From assembly GCA_033064195.1 (NCBI GenBank), contig JARBJD010000062.1, forward strand, positions 186,001 to 250,000: a DNA stretch of 64,000 nt. Direction: 5' to 3'. Source of the stretch: Blattamonas nauphoetae (taxonomy: Eukaryota; Preaxostyla; Oxymonadida). This document shows positions 1 through 11,679 of the stretch, in pieces (position 1 is the first letter of the stretch; the number at the start of each line of letters is the position of its first letter). Under the pieces are notes generated by a model. It was not told the origin of the DNA, ran no database searches, and saw only the letters and a list, made by a program, of their open reading frames with translations. Both the position numbers and the translations under genes were made by a program.

Positions 1-73
1 AAAAAATATCAAAACAAATAGTGGATAATGAGACAACAAAGAAAGAGTATCGCATCCATGTTCTCTTACGATA

Positions 74-1701
74 TCAAGTTGAACCTCCAAATGACATTGA
101 GAAATCAGGCAGAACAGATTCACTCATCTGAGAACCCGAGAAGAGTGAAGAGCTAATCGAAGAACCAATCGATATAGAAGATGACTGACTCATAGAGGGG
201 AAAAAAGAGAGGCGAAGATGGGAGGGGATTGAACCATCGAAAAAAGTGCTTGAAGAGAAAAGACTCGACTGATCCGTTGACAAAAATGTAGTTCGATCTT
301 CGGTGAAGCTATCACTTTTGGTCTCCGAATGGTCATGCGAGTAAGAAGGAGATGACGATGGATGTGATGGTGGGAGTGAAGAAAGTGGAAATTGAGATGA
401 CGTGAAAAGGATATTGCTTGACGGTGGTTGAGCTGCTGGTTGTTTTGGGAGAGCGAGGTCGGGTGAGCGGAACAAGACTTGTTCAGGTGGGTTGAGTGGT
501 TTCGACTCCCAAACTATTGACGTTGATACACTGGGGTCGGCCTGAAATGGAAATGAAGCAGTGGTGCTCGCGTCAAGATTTTGGTATGGGGGGATATACA
601 GAGAATTCGATATAGTGGATGCTGCAGGCGGATGATTATCAATGGCATTCACGGGATGATCTCTTTGAGAAAAGAAGAGAATGCGAGGTGTCGGAGGAGT
701 AGTTGGACCAGGAGTTTGTGGGTGTGGTGAAACATGGTGAGAAGATGAATATAATACGGTGGAGATGCTTTGGTCGAGTGGTTGAGGTGAGATAATGCCT
801 TGTGCTGGTGATGTTGGATATGATATGGGGACAGATGGAGGAGGTGATCTCCTTTTGCTGACAAAGGGCTTGGCGTTGATTAATTTCTGCATCTGGATCG
901 GATCTGGGGCAATTGGTGGAGATGGGACTAAACTGGGATCAGGACTCGCACTTGCGCTCCGCGAATCAAGCATTTGATCCTGGGGCTTATCCGAAAATTT
1001 TTTGGGTTCTGCGAAACGAACTGTCAGCTGTGGAGATAATTCAGTAATTTTTATGCCATTCATCTGACTTTGTGCATTGACCGCTGCATTCATGGTCTTC
1101 ATCTTTACAAATCCAATCTGCCGACTCTTTCCAGTCTCAAAATCCATCAAAATTTTTGATTCTTCCACAGGACCGAAGGGACTGAAGAGTTGTTTCAGAT
1201 CATCTGACAAGTATGAAGAATAAAGGTGATGTGAAACCTTCTGTATAAGATTCAGGAAGAGGTTTCACGTATAAATTAACGTTTGGAGGGAGGGTCTTTT
1301 CTGAAGATGTTTTGTTGGAATATTTGACGAAGAGAATTTGGCCTTCGACCTCTTGTCGGTTTACATTCTTAAGGGCTTTTTCAGCATCAATTTCATTTTC
1401 AAAGCGAACAAATCTGCAAAAAAAATCTGAAAAAACGAAGAAAGGCACACCCAAATTGCAGTGAGTTTCCTTTTCGGTCAACCTACATCCGAGTGAAGAG
1501 AACCTCAAAATAATCCGAAAATAATCAAACCATGATCTTTGCAGAAACAACCTTTCCATGTTGTGAGAACAAAAGATGTAGTTTGGAATCGGTGTATGAG
1601 AGGGGGATGTCACGAACATAGAGGTTGGTCTTATCAAAGGATGCTTCATTCTGTCTCCAAGGTTTCTTCCCTTTCCCTCTTTTAGAGGGTGTGGGTGGCA
1701 T
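74..1701 (-). CDS. Tandem-RRM RNA-binding protein
   Basis: Predicted to bind single-stranded RNA through two N-terminal RRMs. RRM1 begins about residue 26 (NLYVRDIPLSYTD) and its RNP1 reads FGFVRFE only after two short introns (48 and 37 nt) are removed. RRM2 follows (NLYVKPLPESYTE, then GFVKM as RNP1) and is split by a 34-nt intron near 1199-1232. The remaining ~280 residues are low-complexity and rich in Ser, Pro and Gln with no recognisable domain. The start at 1701 gives a basic leader (MPPTPSKRGKGKKPW) directly before RRM1. The layout resembles ELAV/Hu or PABP-like proteins, but two RRMs alone do not identify an orthologue. RNA-binding class is firm; the exact family is not. Confidence 0.82.
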
Positions 1702-2066
1702 CTCAAAGGTGTGTAATTAAAAATGTCGTGTTGTGATCTGTGAGAAATTTCCACATAATATTTTTATTTTGAGTGTTTCATGTTCGAGGCGAACAGACGC
1801 CTCTCATACCTGATCGTTTTTCATGATTAATTTCCATGAAAAACGATTTTTTTCAAATATCTTGAATCTTCATTTCCCAATTGATTCGTCGTGATCCACC
1901 CACGATCGTTGGGATCCAAGGGCCGATTCACGAATGTGCCAAATGAATTGGAAAACATTTCACAGTTCATGATTAATCCACTTATTTTGTCAGTAAATAT
2001 CTTGAAACCCTGTGAATCGATTGGAGAAAATAACTTGTGGAGTCGATTTCTATTCAGATCGTCTAA

Positions 2067-3147
2067 ATGAGCAATAATGGAGAAGGTAACCATGTTGATT
2101 TGTCCGAACAAGGTATTCGGTTCTCGAACATGAGTCTTACATTCTTTAGAGATTAACGAACTCAAAGAAGCTTTCATGTTGTTTGATAAAGATGGAAGTG
2201 GAGAAATTGATGAAGGAGAACTCAAGGTTTATTTCTATTTACACATGATTATCTCGTCGTCCTCCATCTTTTGATTTCCTCTTGCTCTTCTGTGGCCTCT
2301 TTTAAACTCTCACAATCTCCTCCCTCTCAGACAGTCATGAATGATTGTATGGGAATGAAAATGACTGATGAAGAAGTGAAATTAATGCTTGAAGAAATCG
2401 ATACAAACCATAACGGCCTCATTGATTTTAGTTTGTGTCTTTTCTCTGCTCATCTCTCTTCATGATACTTTTTCTCATCTTTGAATCATTAATGATTCTC
2501 AATTTTAATCAGATGAGTTTTTAGTGATGATGGGCAACAATTGGTCGGGAACAGCTGACACTGAAGAAGATGTTATTTCCGCCTTCCATGCCTTTGATAC
2601 AGATGGGAGCGGATCGATTTCCACTGAAGAATTCCGCTTCTTTTTCTCCAAACTTAACTGGAATTTGTCAGATGAAGATGTTTGTTCATTTTTATTTCAT
2701 ATTTTTCCAGATTGACGAAATGATCGCAGAAATTGATCAAAATGGTGACGGATCCATTGATTACAAGTATTCTCGTGCTTTTATCAACCGTGTATTATCC
2801 GCCTCATCAGGGAGTTTGCTGAGATGATCTTCCATGGGGAGTACCAAACAGCGTATACCGTCAAACACGCAGACGTCTCAAATCAGCAATTATATTCTCA
2901 TCGGTCCCTGATTTCGCGCCAGCAATCAATGCTCGTTGCCCGTGAGCGGCAGTCTACTGGTTTAGATACGATTGTTCCAGAGGAGGAAAGTGTACGCACT
3001 GAAAGAAGTTTCCGTCTTGTTCTTGGTTCATTTGGCTTTCTCTCAGCACTCGGGCACGATCCAGACACCGCTCGCACTGTTCCAGATTCTCCCCTTGATC
3101 GTGAAGCATGGAGCGTTCATTCAGGTGACAATTCTTCACAACATTGA
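2067..3147 (+). CDS. Calmodulin-like four-EF-hand protein with C-terminal tail
   Basis: Calcium-sensor protein with four EF-hands: loops DKDGSGEIDEGE, DTNHNGLIDFNE, DTDGSGSISTEE and DQNGDGSIDYKE. All keep acidic residues at positions 1 and 12, so all could bind calcium. The N-terminus contains LSEQEINELKEAF, as in calmodulin and centrin. Five short introns interrupt it; the one inside EF4 restores KEF at positions 2770-2810. Unlike calmodulin it continues about 100 residues beyond EF4, with Arg/Ser-rich sequence and no clear domain. The start ATG at 2067 is the only one preceding the first EF-hand. The EF-hand assignment is firm; the target is unknown. Confidence 0.85.
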
Positions 3148-3302
3148 CTCTGTCTGATGTCATGCGAGGACAATGAGAGCATCCCACAATAGACAGAATA
3201 GTTGATATCTTTTATTCAGATTTATTTCTAATTGTTTGTGTTCATATTCATTTAACACTTCAAAAAACTCTTGCGGACCGATCTCAATTTTAGATCATCG
3301 AG

Positions 3303-5831
3303 ATGGCAGATGTTGATCTTTTGAAAGGATGTGGATGTACTGTATGTGGCTTCAGCAGTTTTAGTTCTCTAGGAATATGCATACCTTGGTATGAACCAGA
3401 CCTTGTCTCACTTTTCTACTCTGATTTTGTGTCTCAATAGGACAAGGTCAATACGGACGGTATCCATATCATTTTTCTCATAGTTTTTGAAGAGTCTACG
3501 TTGTTAAAAAGAAGGGAAGGTTCTTAGCAGCCAAAGTAATCAACAACTCAACAGTCGCGCTATCTGAATTTTACACTGCTTCAATGATCAAAGAATCACA
3601 GTATCCGATCAGATGATTTGCTATACATCATTTTGTTGTCTTATCCAACGTACACATCTTCACCATTTCTGTCTCGCTAATTCATCCAATTTTTCACAAT
3701 CTTCCAGAATACAGAACCCGTTTATTCTCGGCATTGATAGCTGTCTAAGAAATCCCGAGACAGATCAACATGTCCTTTTCCTTGATTATGCCGATCAAGG
3801 CGTCTGGATCTTTTCACCTTTTTATCACTATTTCTTGACATATCTCTTCTTCTCAGAATGTCTCGGACCTCATTAAAGTCAATTGCAGGAAAGGAATACC
3901 TGAGCCGTTCTCTAAGCGACTATTGTACATGCTTCGTATGATTCTCTCTTTTTTCTCTCTATCTCGAAAAATTGCTAATATTCTTCTTCAACCGCTTTCT
4001 CTGTCCAGTATCTGGATTGACGGATCTACATACGAATGGTTTTGTCCATAGGTATCCGTCTAGATGACCTTGAACATTCACTGCCATTTATCTCCTGTAT
4101 TTCAGAGATATCAAACCAGACAATTTGTTACTTGCATATAATCCGACAACGGCGAGTGTTCGTCTTGTGATTTCTGATTTTGGTCTTCTGAAACGAACTT
4201 GGGATGGAAGTGTCTCTGTCATCCCCATTAATCAGACTGTCTGCGGGTTTGCACTTGTCGATCTCATTTATCACATGTTTATGTTAGTACCCCTCTCTAC
4301 ATGGTCTGGTTTTGCGATAAATTTCTTTTTTCTTCTTTTTCTGATCCAGTCTCCAGAAGCCCTCGAAGAACAGCCTTACAATCACAAACTTGATATCTGG
4401 GCGGCTGCATGCATTTTCTACGAAATGTTAGCCGGAGTGTTTGTCCTTTTTTCAACACCTTTCACATCCTTCAAAAACAGCCATCCGTTCACGACTGAAT
4501 CAGTGAAAACTCTCAGAAGGTTCGTTCTCGTGATTCTTCATCTCCACAGGAATGTCTTAGCTGGACCAAATCTCTCTCATCCCAATCTCATGCCTCTCTT
4601 GGTCGCCAACACACATCTCCGTGATCTCCTCCAACGCATGTTCACAGTGGATCCACTCACTCGGATCGACACGTTAGATGGAACTCTTTTGTCTCATCCA
4701 TACTTCACAGAATCACAACCCATCATCGATCCCAACAAAGTCCAGTTCAGTTGGATTGAGTACACGATGATTAAAGCGGGCTGTGAGGAGCAGTTCGATG
4801 TTCACCTCCAACAAAAGCAGGCCATCCCAATGACGAACCAGATCCCTTCTAATCAGACTGATCATAACATGGTACACTTTGAAGGGGCAACATTAGAAGG
4901 CACAACAAAACAGACCATCCATGAAACTCGTCACATCACAACTAAGCAGGAATACATCCAACCTGAAGAAGTAAAGGAGCAGGTCCAACACCAAATACTC
5001 AGGGCAACAAATCCATTCAATTCTCGAAAACGGAATCCAGCAGGATCAACAAATCCAACGACAGACTCACCTCATCCACCGTCAGCCAGCACTCAATTGA
5101 ATGTGAATCAAACCATCTCCTCGACCCCGACTCGTGACAAGCCAAATAAGTTCAAGAAGAACCCCAAAAAAGAAAGCGAAATCAAAATGGCGTGCCGGTT
5201 TTGTGGTTTGTCTGTTGGAATTGAGAAGATGGATCAACACATCAACGAAAAGCACAAGCAGGAGAAGTTGCAGGAGAAGATGGACATGCAAGCATCACAA
5301 AAAATGACAGAGAAGTGGAAGAAGCAAAAGGAAGACGAGGAGGTGAAGGCGAGAAAAGAAGAAGCACGAAGGATGGAGAATGCGAGAAAAGAAGAAGCAC
5401 GAAGGGTGGAGAAGGCTCGAGAAGAAGAAGCACAAAAAGCAAAGACGGAGAATGGAAAAGGAAGCCGGAAGAACAAACCGAAACAATCTCAGCGACAGGA
5501 GCAGGCAGCTCTCCAGAAGAGCATGAAGAGAGAACAGGATATCCATTTAACAAGGACAAGAGACGACACACTCATAAAATCCCCTTACACATCAGAAATG
5601 GTCAAGCGATCCCAATTTGCAGCACATGTCTTTGATCACCCCTCATCCTTCAAAGCAGAGGAGTGTGTCTGCCCACTGTGCATATCCGAACCAGCAGTTA
5701 CGCAATCACACGAAGAGTTGGTCAACCATATCAACACCGAACACAGCGATGAAGTGTGGCAAATGCAGAACAAAGAATGCGGGGTTGGAAGCAATCCAGA
5801 ACGGGACGTTGGGGAAGGAGGATCCTTTTGA
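3303..5831 (+). CDS. Protein kinase with C-terminal C2H2 fingers, 3' end replaced at the inverted-repeat junction
   Basis: Ser/Thr-type protein kinase. After splicing at least eight short introns one sees a glycine loop (GQGQYGRV), the catalytic Lys in AAKVI, HRDIKPDN, DFG, then SPEALEEQPYNHKLDIWAAA. The C-terminal half is Gln/Lys/Glu-rich, including tandem repeats of the type RKEEARRME (about 5350-5440), and has two C2H2-like fingers (CRFCGLSVG with HINEKH; CPLCISEP with HINTEH). From about 5783 the sequence is the copy of another gene's 3' end carried by the left arm of the large inverted repeat, read here in a different frame, so the last ~16 residues (GVGSNPERDV...) are not native. The original C-terminus is missing from this window. 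Kinase call firm, substrate unknown. Confidence 0.8.
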
Positions 5832-5900
5832 TTGAATGTGGGCATGTATTGCTTGGATTGGGAGGAATAGGACGATTACACACATGCAATGAGGACTTTC
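5783..5900 (+). pseudogene. Copied 3' end of the 15.5-18.3 kb host gene
   Basis: Positions 5783-5835 encode LEAIQNGTLGKEDPFD followed by a stop in the reading frame starting at base 5785; this repeats the final codons of the gene whose native copy ends at 15521. Downstream bases to about 5900 match that gene's 3' flank. It is joined to the kinase gene in a different frame. A 16-codon tail with no body cannot function as a gene, so it is a by-product of the inverted duplication. Confidence 0.8.
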
Positions 5901-6308
5901 TGTGAAGCAATTAGCTCTCGCTCAAATGTATCCATCGGCAAAAACCGAGGAAATATTCGGAACAAGCAGAAAATTTCATTTATTATCCATTTTGTGCAAT
6001 TCAACATCCTTCATTCTGATCATCCCACTTTTTTTTCCTTCGAATCATTGTCATGAAGACAAAGAAAATTGAGGTTATTCGTACCGTTTTGGACAAAAGA
6101 ATTAAAATTATCGTTGATATTCATCTTTCGGAATGCTATCATGTCGAGAATTTGTCCTGAATAGTCCATTGGAGCATTTGGGCAGAAAATTTTGAAAACT
6201 GACACCCATCCCCAACGTCGCAATATTGTTGAGTGATAAATATTTTTCCTGAATTCTGGGATAAAACGGAAATAGCTACGAAAATGAATGAGAAGTGAGG
6301 TGGTTGTT

Positions 6309-8155
6309 ATTCTTCAGGAGGTGAAAAAGAGGATTCAAATTTCTGTGTCAAATTTCTCAGCCATCGTCTCTTGATATTGGCCCCGATTGCGTCAGATGAA
6401 GACTCTGAAGAGTCTGTATCTGTGCTATCCTCCTTTTTCTTCTTTTTCTCCTTCTGCCTTCCTCTTCGTCAGAATCACACTTATGAAATGGAATGGACAT
6501 GAATGCATTTTGGGAAAGTCAGAAAACACACCTTATCTTGCCGAATCGGTTCGATCGGGCAGGATCGAGCCTCTCTCATTCGACAACGCTGATCAATTCG
6601 TCGAATCTTGATTGGGGAAGTTTTCTGGACCAGCGAAGACGATTGTTGAGCCCATCTTTTCGCTTCGGGTGGCGTACTTGCCTTCGGTTTTGTCAGTATA
6701 ATTTTTACCCAATTCTCTCTAGGAATGTTGATTGACACAGATCCAAATAGGGCTTCTTTCGTTCCAGAGAAGCAGAGAAATGAGGTGATTTCACTAAATT
6801 CCATTGTGGGGTATAGAGTCTGAAATGGTGGTTCAATTTGGAGGAAAGTGACCATTCGATTGGCTGAGTGTGATATGATAGATTCTAAGAAGGTGATCAC
6901 ATTGGGAAGTGTGGAAATTAGAGTTTCTGGAAGGTTGTGGTAGATCAGACGAGAGAGAATATCAAACTCTGAATCGCATACGTTTTTTCCATGATGCTCT
7001 GTGTAAAATTGCATTTCTGTCGAAAGATATGGATGGTCCTCCTGGAGTACCTCGAAGAAATAAGAGAAAAGTGTTTTCGAACGGAAATGAGGACCACAGT
7101 CAGAGATGAAAATTAATGGTTGAGTCTGATCAAGATTGATATGATGGAGCACTTCATCGAGCGTTTCAATTACAAAAGGTGAGTTGTGGTTCAGAATTTC
7201 GGACATACAGTGAAAGATATGTTTGTTTGTCTCTCCGTTCACCTTCGATTAGACAACCACTCCTAAAAGCGTCACTTGTTGCTTCCGAAAAGAAGTCTTT
7301 TACGTTTGAACTTTTACTAGAGGTCTCTTTATGTTTTCTTTGAAATCTGCTACTAATCGTGGAGTCACCAATTAGTTCCATGTCAACAATTAGTGTTTTT
7401 TTCTGGAAAAAGCACTTTTGGTTAAACTAAGAAAAAACAAAAAAAATAGAATTTTTGGCCCACGCGATCCTGAGAAATCCTCAAAATACCTAATTTTGGC
7501 CACTTTTTAAAGTGTTCTTGTCATATCTTCACAACCAGTGAACCGATTTTGATGAAATGTTTTGTAGAATCGTTTATTTGGAGAGATGAATTTTTGAAAA
7601 ACAACGAAAAAATTGTGGGTATCTGGGAAGATGTGAAAAACTCTATTTTCACGTAGCAAAATTGTACGGGAAAACATTCTTCTTTTTGTGCGTCTTTAAT
7701 CGATATATTTACGAAAATAATGTTTTTCTTCGGTCTCAAACGGATGTCTGGTTGTGGAAAAATGATCGTCGAAAGTTTGGAAAATGTGTGAAGTTTCGCT
7801 ACATACCGTATTTTGAGGTTTTCTCGGGATTGCGTGGGTAAATAATTCTAAAATTTTATTTTTTCTTAGTTTGACCAAAAGTGCTTTTTTCTGGAAAAAG
7901 TACTAGTTGTTGTCATGGAACTAATTGGTGACGCTGCAATAATACTACTTGACTTGGGCGAGCATTTTTGAGATCAGAAAAAAGTTCTTGGATCCGAATT
8001 TGAAAACGAGACGAATCCCTCTTGTCAATGGTTTTCATCCTTTCTTCTGAAAAGAGCACGAAAAACAGAACTCTTGCATTGAAGGACATTGTACAGGAAT
8101 GTGGACGATTATTCCTCAACGGTAGCCATTGAACATCACCGATGACGTTGATCAT
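6309..8155 (-). pseudogene. DDE-type transposase-like gene, interrupted by a MITE (left copy)
   Basis: Mirror of the right-arm copy at 13191-15048. The recognisable part is a 253-residue stretch (6481-7242) with SDCGPHFRS and HGKNVCDSEFD, a pattern I associate with the second and third acidic positions of a DDE-type transposase/integrase core. A Lys-rich then Ser/Asp-rich acidic tail (STDTDSSESSSD) follows in a neighbouring frame. A ~570-bp MITE separates an upstream ORF (7913-8155) from this core, and the reading frame is not continuous, so this copy looks non-functional. The superfamily is not identified. It carries no capsid or polymerase gene. Confidence 0.5.
7364..7932. mobile_element. 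MITE with ~125-bp terminal inverted repeats (left copy)
   Basis: A 569-bp AT-rich element that begins GTCACCAATTAGTTCCATG and ends with its reverse complement. Imperfect inverted repeats extend about 125 bp inward, through the segments around the tract reading AAGCACTTTTGG and on to CCTCAAAATAC. It has no coding potential. It lies inside the transposase-like gene. I see no target-site duplication beside the ends, so its parent family is unknown. Confidence 0.8.
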
Positions 8156-8244
8156 ATCTCCCCTGTTTTGTCATTTTGAGCGTAAAGTCGATCAGTCATC
8201 ACAATTCTGAACACCGAAGGTGTCGTTTGATTCTGAATAATTAA

Positions 8245-8406
8245 AGTTCATTTCAGAAAAATCGCTGTTCATTTAGGAACAATCATTTACATTTCTGAAC
8301 AATCGTGTTCGTTTCTGAAAAATTACTGTTCATTTCTGAATAATTAACAAAAACATTTCAGAACTAGTCGAGCTGTATTGTTCAAAAATGAGAATTAATT
8401 CTTCAG
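8245..8406 (-). repeat. Cluster of ~21-bp degenerate repeats next to Merlin (left copy)
   Basis: Five to six imperfect copies of a unit close to GTTCATTTCTGAAAAATNNT spaced 17-26 bp apart, followed by looser copies up to the Merlin stop. Mirror of 12940-13101. Repeats of this kind beside a transposase can serve as subterminal binding sites; that role is inference here. Confidence 0.7.
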
Positions 8407-9176
8407 AAATGAACAGAAATTATTCGTAGATGAACTGTGCTCTCACATTTTTTATTGATAACGCGATCCACTAGCTGCTCGAACGTTACCATCTCCTTGC
8501 ACCTCACCAACCTGTAGCCAAGATAGGGAACAAAAGAACGTGAATGATTCACCGTTTGGTGCTCGTATTCCAGTGAGTTTAGAGTTGAATACGCTTTCCA
8601 TTCATCACTCATTCTTGTTGTCCCTTGTCGTATTTTGGTAAGCATGATGCGAATTAGAGTCTTCCGAGAGCGATGGGGAACAATTGTGACGACATTGTTC
8701 CCCTTCACCCCATCCACAGTCCTCTCGATACCACCAAAGATCCATATCTGTTGTTTCTGTCTTCCTCTTTTGTCTTTCCTCTTCCTCCAAATTGCTTCGT
8801 CAGTCTCAACAATACGTCCTGGTCCTTTAAACAGTGGTTGTTCATCATTCCAAGTCTGTGTGCACACACTTCGAATCATGGAACGCTAAAGTCCAATCAC
8901 TTCTTCACCAACACCAATTAGAACGTGAATTTGTTTTGCTGACAATCCAACCCAGAGAAGAAGAAGAATCATGAGGATATGATGAAGAGGTAAGTGGAAA
9001 TTGAAGAATGTTGTGTGAATGTACACAGTTCGTTCAGCTTCGCAACGAGTGCACCTCCAGCACAGTTTTCGGCATTTCCTTTCCACGAAATAGTACTTTA
9101 TTCGGCATCGTCGACATTCAGGTGGATCAGGAATGTATCTTGCTTTAAACCACTCCCAAGCGGTATCAGCTCGCGT
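8403..9176 (-). mobile_element. Merlin (IS1016-like) DNA transposase, left copy
   Basis: Mirror of 12170-12943 in the right arm; see that entry for the domain description. The protein is the same apart from the strand. It holds the same in-frame TAG between the zinc-finger part and the DDE part, so the two copies share this change from before the duplication. Confidence 0.8.
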
Positions 9177-9912
9177 AAAAATGGAATGTAAACAGAATAT
9201 GGGAAAATTCTGTTTATATCAATCTGGATTGGAAAGATCGTTTGAAAATGGATCAAACCCACACAGGTTTTTTTCCCAAAACAGAATCCCGATCTCCTTT
9301 TCATTGTCAAATATGTTGCATTCATCTGATGAAAATGGAGGATAGTCTGAGAAAAGAAAAGACTGAACGGATGGTTGTATGATTCGTTTATTCGAGCGAC
9401 GATGACGGTGTACGTCCACCATCCGTACATTGATGAGAACCTCCATAAATTACTGGTGAATACAACTTTGAACCACACTTCACCTACTATTTTTTGGTCA
9501 TATTTTTCAACGTCAGAACGTTGTCACAGCCCTCTGCTCTTAAGTGAGGAGTGCTGTGAAGACAACGAGAGTTTAATAAATAATGAGTGATCCGAGTATT
9601 CTCTGAATAGTTCCTTCTCGTTGCGCCATGAATGATCATTTGTCTCGCCTTCTTGATTAACAGAATTCAATTGCATTCAAGTAGCTTTTGGCAGTACTGT
9701 GACAGGTTTGAAAAATCTCGTATAGTGTTGATGACTATCAACCTTTTGAATGATGCCAATAATTTTGAAACAGTTACAGCTCGACTCGTTCTAAAATGAG
9801 GTCGTTTTTTCGAGACTCGACCCCCCATTTTATTCTTTAGATCAAACCATTTTTCTCTGACTAAGAAATCTTGAGTGGGCAAAATTTGTTATTTTTGTTT
9901 TAAACAAGATGG

Positions 9913-10178
9913 GTGGATCAACCCACCATTCAGTTTCAAATCATCGAAAAGTCAATCGTGACTCTTTCAACCATACTGGCAAGCATGAAAGATTTTGATT
10001 CAGAAAACAAGACTCAGATTCGTGAGATGGTCTCACTTCTCAACAATCTCAAAGACTTCATGCAATTGATCCCTCCGGATCTAAAAGTTCGCATTTTCAT
10101 GTTCTATGAAGTGACCATTTTCCATTTTACTCTTTTTTCCATTCAAATATCATATGTTAGAAGACTTTTTTGAAATGA
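9913..10178 (+). CDS. Short ORF with one intron, unknown (left copy)
   Basis: Encodes about 70 residues beginning MDQPTIQFQIIEKS; a 50-nt intron with GT...TTAG ends at 10160 and gives the C-terminus MFYEKTFLK. Heptad-like Leu/Ile spacing suggests a helical segment. It reads toward the mariner spacer and has an identical inverted copy at 11168-11433. It could be a fragment of a host gene or of an element gene. Not recognised. Confidence 0.35.
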
Positions 10179-10227
10179 AAGAAACGAAATGGTATTGTAG
10201 GTAATTGGTGAGATCAGAATGTGAGAT

Positions 10228-11118
10228 GTGAGATCTCTAAGATCAACTCAGAGGCCTGATGATCTGTGTCTGCAATTCGATTGGGTTCGCTAAACAGTTC
10301 ACATTATATGACGTGTGACCTACCGTCCAACCATCCACACACAGAGTTTTTCTTCTGGGAACGTGGAAGATTTGATCAAGAGAGAGATTTGGGAGCTCTC
10401 GCACAGAAGTCATTAGAGACTGGAGAAATTGAGTGAAGGCCAGTGTACCCCAAACATTCACCTTCACACTGTGTGTAACAGTGTTCAGAACACAGTCTTT
10501 TGCCAATTTCTCATCATCTCTCCACCAGACAAGTACCTTCCCGCGCGGTTCCATCAACCGAATTGTGTACTCATCAGTCCATAGAATCCGTTTCCAGTTC
10601 TCAAATGTCCAATTCAGATGAACAATCCCGAATCTCAGGTGCTTGAGCTGATTTCTGTCGTGAAGAAGTGGCTTCCGAGCGGCCAGACATTGTTTTAGTC
10701 CAGCTTCGTTGGCTCGTGATGATATGGTATCATCTGAGAGAGAAATTTGAAGTTTTTTTTGATTTCCGATTTTAGTTCAGTCCGTGATGAGAAACGATTG
10801 GCTTCAGTGATCTTCACGATTTCTGCATCCTGGCTTTCGGTCGTCTTCCTCCTCCTTCCCCGTCGCAGTTTTGATATCCGTTTGCGATTTAATCGTGAAG
10901 TCATTGCATTTACAGTGACTACTGGGAGAAGAAGCTTTTTGGCGATCCGGGTTGGTGAAAGACCATGCTTCTTAAGGATCTCAACTTCGTGTTTTTTCTT
11001 TTCACGAATGCGCCGTCTCCGTTTCGCCGTCTTTGTGAGAGAAAGGCATGAAAAAACCGTCCGCAAACCTTTTGACGTTTTACTATCTCTATCGAAAAGA
11101 TGCGAAGTGAGATCTCAG
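10228..11118 (-). mobile_element. Broken Tc1/mariner transposon forming the palindrome spacer
   Basis: The spacer holds a Tc1/mariner-like transposase read leftward in at least two frames. The N-terminal part (11066-10695) has a helix-turn-helix with KKHGLSPTRIAKKL. The second part has HLNWTFENWKRILWTDEY, where the Asp is the first catalytic residue, then VKVNVWGTLAF. The regions for the second and third catalytic acids are absent, so the copy is truncated and inactive. The ends share GTGAGATCTC-type sequence with the arms, so part of its terminal repeats may lie inside the arms. Confidence 0.75.
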
Positions 11119-11167
11119 ATCTCACATTCTGATCTCACCAATTACCTACAATACCATTTCGTTTCTT

Positions 11168-11433
11168 TCATTTCAAAAAAGTCTTCTAACATATGATATT
11201 TGAATGGAAAAAAGAGTAAAATGGAAAATGGTCACTTCATAGAACATGAAAATGCGAACTTTTAGATCCGGAGGGATCAATTGCATGAAGTCTTTGAGAT
11301 TGTTGAGAAGTGAGACCATCTCACGAATCTGAGTCTTGTTTTCTGAATCAAAATCTTTCATGCTTGCCAGTATGGTTGAAAGAGTCACGATTGACTTTTC
11401 GATGATTTGAAACTGAATGGTGGGTTGATCCAC
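11168..11433 (-). CDS. Short ORF with one intron, unknown (right copy)
   Basis: Inverted duplicate of 9913-10178 with the same one-intron structure and the same predicted peptide. It faces the mariner spacer from the other side. Not recognised. Confidence 0.35.
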
Positions 11434-11463
11434 CCATCTTGTTTAAAACAAAAATAACAAATT

Positions 11464-11679
11464 TTGCCCACTCAAGATTTCTTAGTCAGAGAAAAATGGT
11501 TTGATCTAAAGAATAAAATGGGGGGTCGAGTCTCGAAAAAACGACCTCATTTTAGAACGAGTCGAGCTGTAACTGTTTCAAAATTATTGGCATCATTCAA
11601 AAGGTTGATAGTCATCAACACTATACGAGATTTTTCAAACCTGTCACAGTACTGCCAAAAGCTACTTGAATGCAATTGA
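11464..11679 (+). other. Possible ORF in the arm, unrecognised (second copy 9667-9882 on the minus strand)
   Basis: A 71-residue open frame beginning at a TTG, basic and without a recognisable domain. It lies between the short spliced ORF and Merlin and may be the 5' part of the Merlin unit or chance. The reverse-strand duplicate in the left arm is identical. Kept only because it is open in both arms; weak support. Confidence 0.15.

Larger units (their letters stand above)
5783..10227 (+). repeat. Left arm of a ~4.45-kb near-perfect inverted repeat
   Basis: The sequence from about 5783 to 10227 is the reverse complement of 11119-15573. Paired coordinates sum to 21346 in the inner part and 21356 outside the internal MITE, showing near collinearity over the full length. 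The outer edge lies within the coding region of the kinase gene, and the inner edge lies where the two flanks of the mariner spacer diverge after a shared GTGAGAT. The arm carries, from outside in: a copied host 3' end, a transposase-like gene holding a MITE, a 21-bp repeat cluster, Merlin and a short spliced ORF. Nearly all differences from the other arm are single-base run-length changes. Confidence 0.95.

Noticed and set aside
1827-2225. Minus-strand ORF of 132 codons
   Set aside because: It is mostly antisense to the 5' part of the calmodulin-like gene and has no protein-like features.
7364-7932. CRISPR-like array
   Set aside because: No regular repeat-spacer pattern occurs anywhere; the repeated sequences are terminal inverted repeats and degenerate 21-bp units.
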